35,798 nucleotides of DNA from Clostridia bacterium (lineage in GTDB: Bacteria > Bacillota_A > Clostridia > Christensenellales > Aristaeellaceae). Within the stretch, counting starts at the first letter, position 1, and the number at the start of each line of letters is the position of its first letter. This document shows positions 22,983-30,700 of the stretch, one piece after another. A model generated the notes under the pieces. That model ran no database searches, had not been told where the DNA came from, and was given only the letters and a program-made list of their open reading frames with translations. The stretch lies in the NCBI GenBank assembly GCA_017530275.1, contig JAFXMP010000245.1, positions 1-35,798 of the forward strand, written 5' to 3'. The translations under genes were made by a program, and so were the position numbers.

Positions 22983-24341
22983 ATGCGCGCCACCGATATG
23001 ACCCAGGGACGCCCGGCTCGGCTGATCATGGCGTTCGCTCTGCCCATGATGGCGGGGAACATCTGCCAGCAGCTTTATACCATCGTGGACGCGGCGTTCG
23101 TGGGCCGGTTCGCGGGCATCGACGCCCTGGCGGCGGTGGGCGCGGCGGATTGGCTGTGCTGGCTGTTTCTGGGTGTGGTCATGGGCTGCACCCAGGGCTT
23201 TTCCGTGCTCATCTCCCAGCGTTTCGGGGCGCAGGACGAAAACGGCGTCCGCCGGGCGGCGGCGCAGTCCGTGGTGCTCACGGCGCTGATTTCCCTCGGT
23301 GTGATCCTTTTGAGCCAGTCGCTGATGGTTCCCATTCTGCGGGCGCTGGGCACCCCGGAGGATATTTTCATTCAGGCGGTGCTCTACCTGCGCATCATCA
23401 TGTGCGGCGTGCCTATTTACGCGGCGTACAATGAGATGGCCGCCATGCTGCGGGCGGTGGGCGATTCCAAAACGCCGCTGTACGCCATGCTGATCGCTTC
23501 CGGGGTGAATATCGCTTTAGACGGGCTTTTTGTGATCGTGTTCCGCTGGGGCGTGGCCGGGGCCGCTTCCGCCACCCTGATCGCCCAGGGGAGCGCGGCG
23601 CTGTACTGCCTGAATCTGGTGCGCCGCATGCCTGCCCTGCGCTTTGGAAAAGAAGATTTGAAATGGGACGGCGCTCTGGCCCGCCGCCTGATTTACTTGG
23701 GTTCGCCCACCGCGGCCCAGAACGTGATCATCGGCCTGGGCGGCATGGCGGTGCAGCGGGTGATCAACAGCTACGGCAGCATATTCATCGCGGGCTTTAC
23801 CGCCACCAATAAGCTGTACGGCATTATGGAAATGGCCGCCGTATCCTACGGCGGGGCTATCGCCGCCTACGTGGGGCAGAACTACGGGGCCGGGCAGAAG
23901 GAGCGGCTGAAAAACGGCGTCCGGTCCGGGGTGATCATGGCCCTGATCACCTCCTGCGCCATTGCGCTCGCGCTGTTCCTTTTAGGCAGGCCGGTGCTTT
24001 CCCTGTTCGTGGACCCGGAAGCCGCCCAGCGGGAAGAAGTGCTTTCCGTTGCCCTGCGCTATCTCCACTTCATGCTGGCGGGACTGTTCATCCTGTATCT
24101 GCTGTATGTGTACCGCAGCGCCCTCCAGGGCATGGGGGACACGGTGACGCCCATGCTGTCCGGCGGCGCGGAAATGGTGATGCGCGTCGGCGTGGCGCTG
24201 CTGCTGCCCCTGCTGCTTGGACAGGACGGCATCTTCTTCGCCGAGCCCGCCGCCTGGGCGGGGGCGGAGGTGCTGCTCATGGTCACGTATTACCGCACGA
24301 TCAGAAAACTGTCCTTCCCAGAAACACAGAAGGCAGGATAG
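22983..24341 (+). CDS. MATE family efflux transporter
   Basis: A 452-residue polytopic membrane protein with about twelve hydrophobic segments in two similar halves. The N-terminal MTQGRPARLIMAFALPMM and LYTIVDAAFVGRF motifs are typical of MATE (NorM/DinF-like) cation-coupled multidrug exporters. Also seen are GDSKTPLYAM in half one and GMGDTVTPM, the equivalent in half two. The ATG at 22983 follows GGAGG at 22972-22976 and a good promoter. The frame is open further upstream into the metG leader, but that part is non-coding. It could export drugs, metabolites or lipid precursors; substrate unknown. Confidence 0.93.
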   Translation: MRATDMTQGRPARLIMAFALPMMAGNICQQLYTIVDAAFVGRFAGIDALAAVGAADWLCWLFLGVVMGCTQGFSVLISQRFGAQDENGVRRAAAQSVVLTALISLGVILLSQSLMVPILRALGTPEDIFIQAVLYLRIIMCGVPIYAAYNEMAAMLRAVGDSKTPLYAMLIASGVNIALDGLFVIVFRWGVAGAASATLIAQGSAALYCLNLVRRMPALRFGKEDLKWDGALARRLIYLGSPTAAQNVIIGLGGMAVQRVINSYGSIFIAGFTATNKLYGIMEMAAVSYGGAIAAYVGQNYGAGQKERLKNGVRSGVIMALITSCAIALALFLLGRPVLSLFVDPEAAQREEVLSVALRYLHFMLAGLFILYLLYVYRSALQGMGDTVTPMLSGGAEMVMRVGVALLLPLLLGQDGIFFAEPAAWAGAEVLLMVTYYRTIRKLSFPETQKAG

Positions 24342-24342
24342 C

Positions 24343-24455
24343 AGTGTTCAGCGTACAGAGTTCAGCGTGCAGTTTTATTTTGCCCAAACAATAAGCTGCA
24401 TTCTTTGGGGATCACTATATAAACTGAACTCTGAACTCTGTACTCTGTACTCTCT
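24343..24455 (+). repeat. Heptamer-arm hairpin element D (TTCAGAG/GTACAGA type)
   Basis: Left arm at 24345-24372 contains GTTCAGCGTACAGAGTTCAG. Right arm at 24424-24455 contains CTGAACTCTGAACTCTGTAC and a further CTGTACTCTC. Both arms combine TTCAGAG and GTACAGA units. The core contains TATTTTG near the left arm and ends CACTATATAAACTG, forward orientation. It lies between the MATE and tex genes, 22 bp ahead of the tex ribosome binding site. Confidence 0.82.
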
Positions 24456-24493
24456 AAAATGAAATTTCCTATCCTTAAGGAGGATTCTGCTTT

Positions 24494-26644
24494 ATGAACT
24501 TCATCACCATTCTCGCAAAGGAATTTAATTCGAGGCCGGAACACGTGCAGGCCGTGATCGAAATGTTAGACGCGGGGAACACCATCCCCTTCATCGCCCG
24601 CTACCGCAAGGAAAAAACCGGCTCCATGGACGATCAGTTGCTCCGCGATTTAGCGGAGCGGCTGGAATACCTGCGCAATCTGGAAAAGCGCCGGGAGGAA
24701 ATCGCAAAAGCCTTGGAAGAACAGGGCGTGCTGACGGACGAACTGACCCTGGCCCTGCAAAAGGCCCAAACCCTGGCCGAATTGGAGGACATTTACCGTC
24801 CCTTCCGGCCCAAGCGCCGCACCCGGGCCACCATCGCCAAGGAACGGGGATTGGAACCCCTGGCCCTGTGGCTGCTGCTGCAATTGCCCAAGGGGGACGT
24901 GAACGCGGAAGCAGAAAAGTATGTGAACCCGGAAAAGGAAGTGCCGGACGCGGAAAGCGCCCTGGCCGGGGCAAGGGACATCCTGGCCGAGCAGGTCAGC
25001 GACGACGCGGCCCTGCGCAAGGAGATCCGGGAAATGCTGCTGCGGGAGGGCGTGATCGAAACCAAGGCCGCTAAGGAAGAAGACAGCGTATACAGCATGT
25101 ACTACGATTACAAAGAGCCCGTGCCCAAAATAGCGGCGCACCGGATTTTGGCTATCAACCGGGGCGAGCGGGAGGAATTTTTGAAGGTATCCCTCATCGC
25201 CCCGGAGGGCAAGGCGGAGCTTTCCGTGCGCAATGCCTTCGTGCGGGGCCACGCCCCTGCCTCCGAGCAGGTGGCCCTTGCCTGCGACGACGCATGGGAA
25301 AGGCTGCTGTTCCCCTCCCTGGAACGTGAAATCCGAAACGAGCTCACCGACCGGGCCAACGTGCAGGCCATTCACGTATTCTCCCAGAATCTGCATCAGC
25401 TGCTCATGCAGCCCCCCATCAAAGGAAAGGTGACCTTGGGCGTGGACCCCGGCTTCCGCACGGGCTGCAAGCTGGCCGTCATCGACGAAAACGGTAAGGT
25501 GCTGGACACCGGCGTGGGCCATTTCACCCTGCCGGGAGCCGAGGCCGGAAAAGCCGCTGCGGCGAAGCTCATTAAGGGATTCGTCAAAAAGTACGGCGTC
25601 ACCGCCATCGCCATCGGCAACGGCACCGCCAGCCGGGAAAGCGAGCAGTTCATCGTGTCCCTGCTGCCGGAACTGCCCGGCGTGGCTTACATGATCGTCA
25701 GCGAGGCCGGGGCCTCCGTTTATTCCGCCAGCAAATTGGCGGCGGCGGAATTCCCCGATTTCGACGTGACCCAGCGCAGCGCCGTTTCCATCGCCCGGCG
25801 CATGCAGGACCCCTTGGCCGAGCTGGTGAAGATCGATCCCAAGGCCATCGGCGTCGGCCAGTACCAGCACGATCTGAAACAGAACGAATTGACCGCCGCC
25901 CTGGACGGGGTGGTGGAGCAGTGCGTGAACGCCGTGGGCGTGGAAGTCTCCACTGCCTCCGCCGAATTGCTCTCCCACGTGGCGGGCATCGGCCCGGCTT
26001 TAGCCAAAAATATCGTGACCTATCGGGAGGAAAACGGCATTCCCTCCCGCGCTGCCCTGAAAAAGGTGCCCAAGCTCGGCCCCAAGGCTTTCGAGCAGTG
26101 CGCGGGTTTCCTGCGGGTGATGGACAGCAAAAACCCCTTGGACGCCACCGCCGTCCACCCGGAGAGCTACGACGCCGCCAAGCAGGTTTTGTCCACCTTG
26201 GGCTATGAGGCCAAAGACGTGAAAAACGGCGGCCTGCCCGGTATCGCCCTGAAAGCCAAAGAGTACGGCGTGGATAAGCTGGCGAAGGAACTGGACATCG
26301 GCCTGCCCACGCTCAACGATATCCTCTCCGAATTGCAGAAGCCGGGCCGCGACCCCCGCGACGAGCTGCCAAAGCCTGTGCTGCGCACCGACGTGCTGGA
26401 TATGAAGGATTTGCAGCCCGGCATGGAACTCACCGGCACGGTGCGCAACGTGATCGATTTTGGCGCGTTCGTGGACATCGGCGTGCATCAGGACGGTCTG
26501 GTGCATATCTCCCGCATGGCCGACCGCTTCATCAAGCATCCCTCCGAAGTCGTCAAGGTGGGGGATATCGTCAAGGTCTGGGTGGTCAGCGTGGACGAAA
26601 AGAAAAAGCGCATCGCCCTGACCATGGTGAAGGGGAGACAGTGA
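24494..26644 (+). CDS. tex: Tex-family S1 RNA-binding protein
   Basis: A 716-residue cytosolic nucleic-acid-binding protein. Domain order seen: Tex N-terminal helical domain (FIARYRKEKTGSMDD), YqgF/RNase H-like domain (GVDPGFRTGCKLAVID), helix-hairpin-helix repeats (AGIGPALAKNIVTYREENG, VPKLGPKAFEQCAGFLRV), and a C-terminal S1 domain (GTVRNVIDFGAFVDIGVHQD). Tex proteins bind RNA and DNA and associate with the transcription machinery; the bacterial role is incompletely defined. The ATG at 24494 follows AAGGAGG at 24477-24483. Length is normal for the family. Elements D and E flank the gene. Confidence 0.96.
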   Translation: MNFITILAKEFNSRPEHVQAVIEMLDAGNTIPFIARYRKEKTGSMDDQLLRDLAERLEYLRNLEKRREEIAKALEEQGVLTDELTLALQKAQTLAELEDIYRPFRPKRRTRATIAKERGLEPLALWLLLQLPKGDVNAEAEKYVNPEKEVPDAESALAGARDILAEQVSDDAALRKEIREMLLREGVIETKAAKEEDSVYSMYYDYKEPVPKIAAHRILAINRGEREEFLKVSLIAPEGKAELSVRNAFVRGHAPASEQVALACDDAWERLLFPSLEREIRNELTDRANVQAIHVFSQNLHQLLMQPPIKGKVTLGVDPGFRTGCKLAVIDENGKVLDTGVGHFTLPGAEAGKAAAAKLIKGFVKKYGVTAIAIGNGTASRESEQFIVSLLPELPGVAYMIVSEAGASVYSASKLAAAEFPDFDVTQRSAVSIARRMQDPLAELVKIDPKAIGVGQYQHDLKQNELTAALDGVVEQCVNAVGVEVSTASAELLSHVAGIGPALAKNIVTYREENGIPSRAALKKVPKLGPKAFEQCAGFLRVMDSKNPLDATAVHPESYDAAKQVLSTLGYEAKDVKNGGLPGIALKAKEYGVDKLAKELDIGLPTLNDILSELQKPGRDPRDELPKPVLRTDVLDMKDLQPGMELTGTVRNVIDFGAFVDIGVHQDGLVHISRMADRFIKHPSEVVKVGDIVKVWVVSVDEKKKRIALTMVKGRQ

Positions 26645-26682
26645 GGGCGCCTCGTATATCCCTTAAGTTTGTGGATTATAAT

Positions 26683-26800
26683 GAGTGTGGAGTTTGGAGT
26701 GTGGAGAGTGGAGTTTTATATAGTTTTCCACTTTCAGCCGGCAAAAGCAGTAGACGAAAAACACGAACAAAATATAACTCCACACTCCACTCTCCACACT
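26683..26800 (-). repeat. Heptamer-arm hairpin element E (GTGGAGA type, reversed)
   Basis: The left side (26683-26713) is built from GAGTGTGGAG and GTGTGGAGAGTGGAG units and continues into TTTTATATAGTTTTCC, the reversed family mark. The right side (26777-26800) is CTCCACACTCCACTCTCC-like. Both arms use GTGGAGA-type units, unlike any other full copy here. The minus-strand core shares TATTTTGTT with element G and GCTGAAAGT with element A. It lies between tex and murG. Confidence 0.83.
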
Positions 26801-26849
26801 TTTCTTAACACTCCCCACTGAATGAAACGGCATGAAGGAGGAAGCGAGA

Positions 26850-27917
26850 TTGAAGCGCATCGTATTGACCGGCGGGGGCACGGCGGGGCACGTGACGCCC
26901 CACATGGCGATTTTGCCCCATCTGCTGAAAGAGGGCTATGACGTGCATTATATCGGCACGGAAAACGGCATCGAGCATCAAATGATGAGCCTGCCGGGGG
27001 TCACTTATCACGCGGTGAAAAGCGGCAAGCTGCGCCGGTATTTCGACTGGCAGAACTTTATCGACCCTTTCCGGGTGATTCATGGGGCCTTTCAGTCCGC
27101 GCGGCTCATGGGCAAGCTCAAGCCCGACGTGTGCTTTTCCAAGGGCGGCTTTGTGTCCGTGCCGGTGGTGGTGGGCGCGTGGCTGCATCGGGTGCCCGTG
27201 GTGTGCCATGAAAGCGACCTGACCCCCGGTTTGGCCAACAAAATCTGTTCCAAATTCGCCCGGCGCGTGGCGACAACTTTCCCGGAATGCGCCAAGGCAT
27301 TGGGAAATAAAGGCGTGTTCACCGGCACGCCCATGCGGCCCGAGCTGTTTTCCGGCACGCGGAAAAAGGGCCTGAAATTGGCTGGGTTTTCGGGGAATAA
27401 GCCAGTTTTGCTCATGATGGGCGGTTCTATCGGGGCCCAGAAGGTGAACGAAGCCCTGCGGGCGGCCCTGCCCCGGCTCCTGGAAACAATGGACGTGCTG
27501 CATTTGACTGGCAAGGGCAATTTGGACGAGAGCTTGAACGCCCTGCCGGGTTACAAGCAGTTTGAGTTCCTGTCCGGCGACCTGCCCGACGCCCTGGCCT
27601 GCGCTGATTTGGTGCTCTCACGGGCAGGCAGCAACGCCATCTGCGAGTTCCAGGCCCTGAAAAAGCCCATGCTGCTGGTGCCCTATCCCAAGGGAGCCAG
27701 CCGGGGCGACCAGATTTTGAACGCGGAATCCTTCCGCCAGCGGGGTCTGTGCCATGTGCTGGCCCAGGAAAACATGACGGCGGACACGCTGTACAGCGCC
27801 ATCCTGGAATTGCAGAAGGACAAGGACAACCTGATTCGGAACCTGACCCAGGCCCCGCCCGCCGACGGCACCCTGCCCGTGCTCAAGCTGATCCACGAAG
27901 CGGAGAAAAAAGCGTGA
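26850..27917 (+). CDS. murG: UDP-GlcNAc:lipid I N-acetylglucosaminyltransferase
   Basis: A 355-residue GT28 glycosyltransferase that turns lipid I into lipid II on the inner face of the membrane during peptidoglycan synthesis. Seen: the N-terminal glycine-rich loop LTGGGTAGHVTPH, LMMGGSIGAQKVNE in the hinge, and the donor-site segment LSRAGSNAICEFQALKKPML. The TTG at 26850 is chosen because AAGGAGG (26835-26841) sits 8 bp upstream and the protein then begins LKRIVLTGGG as usual; the ATG at 26832 would place the ribosome binding site inside the coding region. It stands alone here, away from other mur/fts genes, and has its own terminator. Confidence 0.95.
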   Translation: MKRIVLTGGGTAGHVTPHMAILPHLLKEGYDVHYIGTENGIEHQMMSLPGVTYHAVKSGKLRRYFDWQNFIDPFRVIHGAFQSARLMGKLKPDVCFSKGGFVSVPVVVGAWLHRVPVVCHESDLTPGLANKICSKFARRVATTFPECAKALGNKGVFTGTPMRPELFSGTRKKGLKLAGFSGNKPVLLMMGGSIGAQKVNEALRAALPRLLETMDVLHLTGKGNLDESLNALPGYKQFEFLSGDLPDALACADLVLSRAGSNAICEFQALKKPMLLVPYPKGASRGDQILNAESFRQRGLCHVLAQENMTADTLYSAILELQKDKDNLIRNLTQAPPADGTLPVLKLIHEAEKKA

Positions 27918-27938
27918 GCGTATAACCAAATCGCTGAA

Positions 27939-27966
27939 AGCCTTTCCTGAACGGAGGGGCTTTTTT
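27939..27966 (+). terminator. Intrinsic terminator of murG
   Basis: AGCCTTTCC (27939-27947) pairs with GGAGGGGCT (27953-27961, two G-U pairs), followed by a run of six T (27961-27966). It lies 21 bp after the murG stop. Confidence 0.85.
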
Positions 27967-28025
27967 GCGTGTGTATAGTTTTTCTTCCTTCCGCGCATCC
28001 TGAATCCCGAAAGGAAGGATCGCTT

Positions 28026-28265
28026 GTGCGGAAATTGCGGATGATCGCGGGCGTGCTGGCTTTAGTCTTAGTCCTGCATACGGTGGGCGGGGCGCTGGGA
28101 GAGTATCGCTGGACGGGGGAAGGAAACCGCGCCTTGTGGGGCGTGATGTACAAAGACGCTTTGCTTTTGGCGAAAGCGGACGGAGAAATACCGGAGGACG
28201 AAACCGAAGTGGTTTTCGTCTGGCCGCTGTGGGACTGGCTGCTGCGCTTTTTGGGCTTTCAATGA
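28026..28265 (+). CDS. Small exported or membrane-anchored protein, unknown
   Basis: A 79-residue protein I do not recognise. An N-terminal positively charged start and hydrophobic segment (MIAGVLALVLVLHTVGGALG) look like a signal peptide or single TM anchor. The rest is short, with a Trp-rich C-terminal end (VFVWPLWDWLLRFLGF) that could be amphipathic. The GTG at 28026 follows AAAGGAAGG at good spacing; an upstream ATG at 27969 lies within the murG terminator region and is less likely. There is no strong promoter or partner gene. Codon use resembles its neighbours. Confidence 0.5.
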   Translation: MRKLRMIAGVLALVLVLHTVGGALGEYRWTGEGNRALWGVMYKDALLLAKADGEIPEDETEVVFVWPLWDWLLRFLGFQ

Positions 28266-28334
28266 TTTTTCCCGCTTGCTTTTCCCAGGCACATGCTTTA
28301 TTATAAAAATGAGGTAACTATTCAGTCGCTAATT

Positions 28335-28465
28335 GGACGCTTTCAATCAGAGTTGAGAGTTGAGATGATATCGTTTTTTTCCAAGAGACTCCTGCTTTTG
28401 ATTGACGATATAAATCTCAACTCTACACTCTCAACTCTCAACTCTTTTGCTGACATAAAGTGCCC
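28335..28465 (+). repeat. Heptamer-arm hairpin element F (TTGAGAG type) with outer inverted ends
   Basis: Left arm at 28349-28366 (AGAGTTGAGAGTTGAGAT), right arm at 28412-28444 (TCTCAACTCTACACTC and onward). The core reads GATATCGTTTT, then AAGAGACTCCTGCTTTTGAT, and ends GACGATATAAATC. It is the near-identical forward version of element B's core. Outside the arms, GGACGCTTT (28335-28343) and AAAGTGCCC (28457-28465) form imperfect inverted ends like those of element G. The rest of the 264-bp gap before the U32 gene holds nothing else recognisable. Confidence 0.85.
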
Positions 28466-28529
28466 TTTATATCAGGACGACTGAACAATTACAGTGTCCC
28501 GTAATTCTTTTGGAAACCTGGAGGAAAGC

Positions 28530-29753
28530 ATGGCTTTACCGGAATTGCTGGCCCCGGCAGGGGGCATGGCCCAATTAAAGGCCGCGCTGCGCTTTGGGGC
28601 GGACGCGGTATACGGCGCGCTGCCCGCGTTCGGCCTTCGGGCCTTCGCGGGAAATTTCACCTGGGAGGAATTAGAGCAGGCCCTTTCCCTGGTACACCGC
28701 CGGGGAAAGAAATTTTATCTCACTTTGAACATCCTGCCCTATGAGGATGAATTGCCTGCCCTGATCGATACGGCCCGCCGGGCCTGGGAAATGGGCGTGG
28801 ACGCGGCGCTGGTGAGCGATTTGGGCGCGTTCCTGGCTCTGCGGCGGGAAGTGCCGGACCTCAAGCTGCATATCAGCACCCAGGCTAATACCCTGAACGC
28901 CGAGGCCGCCCGATTTTATTATGAACACGGGGCGGAGCGGATCGTGCTGGCCCGTGAGCTGTCCTTGGAACGCATCGCCGCCCTGCGGGAAAAACTGCCC
29001 CCCGCGCTGGAAATTGAAGCCTTCGTTCACGGGGCCATGTGCATGAGCTATTCGGGCCGGTGTATGCTGTCCGACCATTTGACGGGCCGGGGCGGCAACC
29101 GTGGAGCCTGCGCCCAGCCCTGCCGGTGGGAGTACGCTTTGGTGGAGAAAAAGCGCCCTGGTGAATACTGGCCCATCGAGGAGGATGAAAGGGGCACTTA
29201 CCTTTTGTCCGCCTACGATCTGAACATGCTATCCTATCTGCCGGAACTGATCCGGGCAGGCGTTGCCAGCCTCAAAATCGAAGGCCGCATGAAAACGGAA
29301 TACTACGTGGCCACCGTAGTGGGGGCTTACCGCCGGGCGCTAAACGCTCTGGCGGAAAGCGAGGAAGCCTACCACGCCATGGTGCCGGAACTGGAAGGGG
29401 AGCTCCGTAAGGCCAGCCATCGGGATTTCAACACGGGCTTTTACTTCGGCGCTCCCGAACCCGCGGCCGGGGCGGCAGGCTTTACCCAGGATATGGAGTA
29501 TGTGGCCCGGGTGGAGGACTGGCGAGACGGCGTGGCTACCCTTCACGTGAAAAACCGCTTTTATGTGGGCGATACCCTGGACCTGCTGCGTCCCCAGGGC
29601 CCCGTATCCTTCCCGGTGGAAAGCATCACGCTGTGCGATACCGGCGAAAAGGCCGATACTGTTTCCATCGCCGGGCAGCGGGTGATGATCCCCTCGCCGC
29701 CTGCCGAGGAGGGGGATTTCCTGCGGGGCCCCAACCGGAACCACCGGGGGTAA
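28530..29753 (+). CDS. Peptidase U32 family protein (YrrO/RlhA-like)
   Basis: A 407-residue U32-family protein. The N-terminal PELLAPAGGMAQLKAALRFGADAVYGA is the family's TIM-barrel start. Four conserved cysteines are at C171, C178, C194 and C198 (MCMSYSGRC, then GACAQPC). In characterised members such as RlhA and UbiU/V these bind a [4Fe-4S] cluster. Despite the name, proven bacterial members are tRNA/rRNA or ubiquinone hydroxylases. In an anaerobe an RNA-modifying role is most plausible (inference). The ATG at 28530 follows GGAGG at 28520-28524; a GTG at 28494 would add 12 residues. The short C-terminal beta domain (about 320-395) is typical. Confidence 0.9.
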   Translation: MALPELLAPAGGMAQLKAALRFGADAVYGALPAFGLRAFAGNFTWEELEQALSLVHRRGKKFYLTLNILPYEDELPALIDTARRAWEMGVDAALVSDLGAFLALRREVPDLKLHISTQANTLNAEAARFYYEHGAERIVLARELSLERIAALREKLPPALEIEAFVHGAMCMSYSGRCMLSDHLTGRGGNRGACAQPCRWEYALVEKKRPGEYWPIEEDERGTYLLSAYDLNMLSYLPELIRAGVASLKIEGRMKTEYYVATVVGAYRRALNALAESEEAYHAMVPELEGELRKASHRDFNTGFYFGAPEPAAGAAGFTQDMEYVARVEDWRDGVATLHVKNRFYVGDTLDLLRPQGPVSFPVESITLCDTGEKADTVSIAGQRVMIPSPPAEEGDFLRGPNRNHRG

Positions 29754-29783
29754 CTATCATGCTGCATAGCCGTAGACATGAAT

Positions 29784-29815
29784 GAACACTTTTCACTTTC
29801 CGATTGAAAGTGTTC
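29784..29815. repeat. Compact palindrome resembling the outer ends of elements F and G
   Basis: GAACACTTT at 29784-29792 pairs with AAAGTGTTC at 29807-29815. An alternative inner stem is CACTTTC (29794-29800) with GAAAGTG (29806-29812), loop CGATT. The outer arms resemble the GGACACTTT/AAAGTGTCC ends of element G, but no heptamer arms are present. It sits just after the U32 gene, directly upstream of the XRE promoter, and could be a terminator or operator instead. Confidence 0.45.
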
Positions 29816-29844
29816 TTGCACAGAGGCCGTCCCTGTGGTATGAT
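29816..29844 (+). promoter_or_regulatory. Sigma-A promoter of the XRE gene
   Basis: TTGCAC (29816-29821), 17-bp spacer, TATGAT (29839-29844). Start of transcription should be near 29851, some 23 bp before the start codon. The palindrome at 29784-29815 ends exactly at the -35 box. Confidence 0.75.
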
Positions 29845-29873
29845 GAAAGAAAAATGAAAAGAGGCGTTGTCAC

Positions 29874-30380
29874 ATGGCACAGAAGAAGGTTGGGGAACTG
29901 ATCAAGGAAGCCCGCGCTAAGAAGGGCTTGAGCCAGGAAAAGCTGGCCGGGATGATCGAAGGACTGTCAGCTTCCGAATTGAGCAAGGCGGAACGGGGAG
30001 AAAAAGACCTGACTGCGGCGGAATTGAAGGCCATCGCGAAAATCTGCGGGGTCACCCAGAAATCCCTGCTGGAAGCGGCGGGCCTGACCACTGCTGCAAA
30101 GCCCACGGCATCCACCGCGAAAAAGCCTTCCACCACCGCAAAAACGTCTTCCACTACCGCCGCTAAAAAGACTTCCACTGCATCCAGCGGGGAAAAACTG
30201 ACTGCCGCGGAAAAGAGATTCCTGGAACTATACCGTGCGGCCAGCAGCACGGTTCGGAAAAACGCCGAAGCAGTGCTCAAAGGCACCAAAAAGGTGCAGG
30301 AAGAAACCGAAGCGGACGGTTTGGTAGGCAGCCTGCTGGGCGGAGCCCTGGAGGCGCTGACTGGATTGGGGAAAAAGTAA
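29874..30380 (+). CDS. XRE-family DNA-binding protein with Ala/Thr/Lys-rich linker
   Basis: A 168-residue protein. Residues 5-65 form an XRE/HTH_3 domain (VGELIKEARAKKGLSQEKLA, ELSKAERGEKDLTAAELKAI). Residues about 72-105 are a low-complexity Ala/Thr/Lys/Ser/Pro stretch with repeated AKK and TTA units, probably disordered. About 107-140 is a helical segment, and the end is a Gly/Leu-rich helix (VGSLLGGALEALTGLG). No enzyme domain is seen. The ATG at 29874 lies behind a good promoter, with a GAGG-like site (29860-29864) upstream. It is a single-gene unit with its own terminator. It could be a transcription repressor or, given the histone-like linker, a more general DNA binder. Target genes are unknown. 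Confidence 0.85.
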   Translation: MAQKKVGELIKEARAKKGLSQEKLAGMIEGLSASELSKAERGEKDLTAAELKAIAKICGVTQKSLLEAAGLTTAAKPTASTAKKPSTTAKTSSTTAAKKTSTASSGEKLTAAEKRFLELYRAASSTVRKNAEAVLKGTKKVQEETEADGLVGSLLGGALEALTGLGKK

Positions 30381-30393
30381 AAAGCTATGTCGC

Positions 30394-30426
30394 AAGCCCT
30401 GTCCTTCGCTGGAGCAGGGCTTTTCA
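30394..30426 (+). terminator. Intrinsic terminator of the XRE gene
   Basis: AAGCCCTG (30394-30401) pairs with CAGGGCTT (30415-30422), with a short inner TCC/GGA extension, followed by TTTT. It begins 14 bp after the XRE stop. Confidence 0.85.
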
Positions 30427-30466
30427 TTCAGCGAAAGAAAAAACACATGCGCGTGATTGATAGTGA

Positions 30467-30700
30467 AATCGTCTCGGAGCACGGGGGGCTGGGCGCGGCA
30501 GCAGGAGGACATTCGTTTCATCGAAGTTGGAGAAGGCTGCATGGGCGGGCATTCCCCTATTATCTTCCAAAACCTATGCCACCAATGAAGGAATTGTCCT
30601 GGTAAAACACACAGGTATGCCCCTGGTGATTCTCCGGCCCGGCGGTTCCCTGCTGATTTGGGCGGACGGGGTCAAGGCAGAAAGAAAGGATTGCGAATGA
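30467..30700 (+). pseudogene. fdhD: Probable remnant of fdhD (C-terminal part)
   Basis: This frame is open from 30467 to a TGA at 30698-30700 but has no good start or ribosome binding site. From about 30512 it reads FVSSKLEKAAWAGIPLLSSK, then YATNEGIVLVKHTGMPLVIL and RPGGSLLIW. This follows the C-terminal pattern of FdhD, the sulfurtransferase that activates formate dehydrogenases (S-S-x-x-x-E/K-K-A-A-x-A-G-I-P-x-L-x-S, then A-T, then L-V, then R-G). The catalytic N-terminal two-thirds are missing and replaced by sequence with stops. The last codon overlaps the GH3 start (ATGA). No formate dehydrogenase or molybdenum gene is nearby. A short real gene starting at an internal ATG (30616) is possible but unlikely. 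Confidence 0.55.

Noticed and set aside
30387..30605. A 72-codon frame starting within the XRE terminator
   Set aside because: It begins inside the terminator hairpin. The frame with recognisable FdhD-like residues is a different one.
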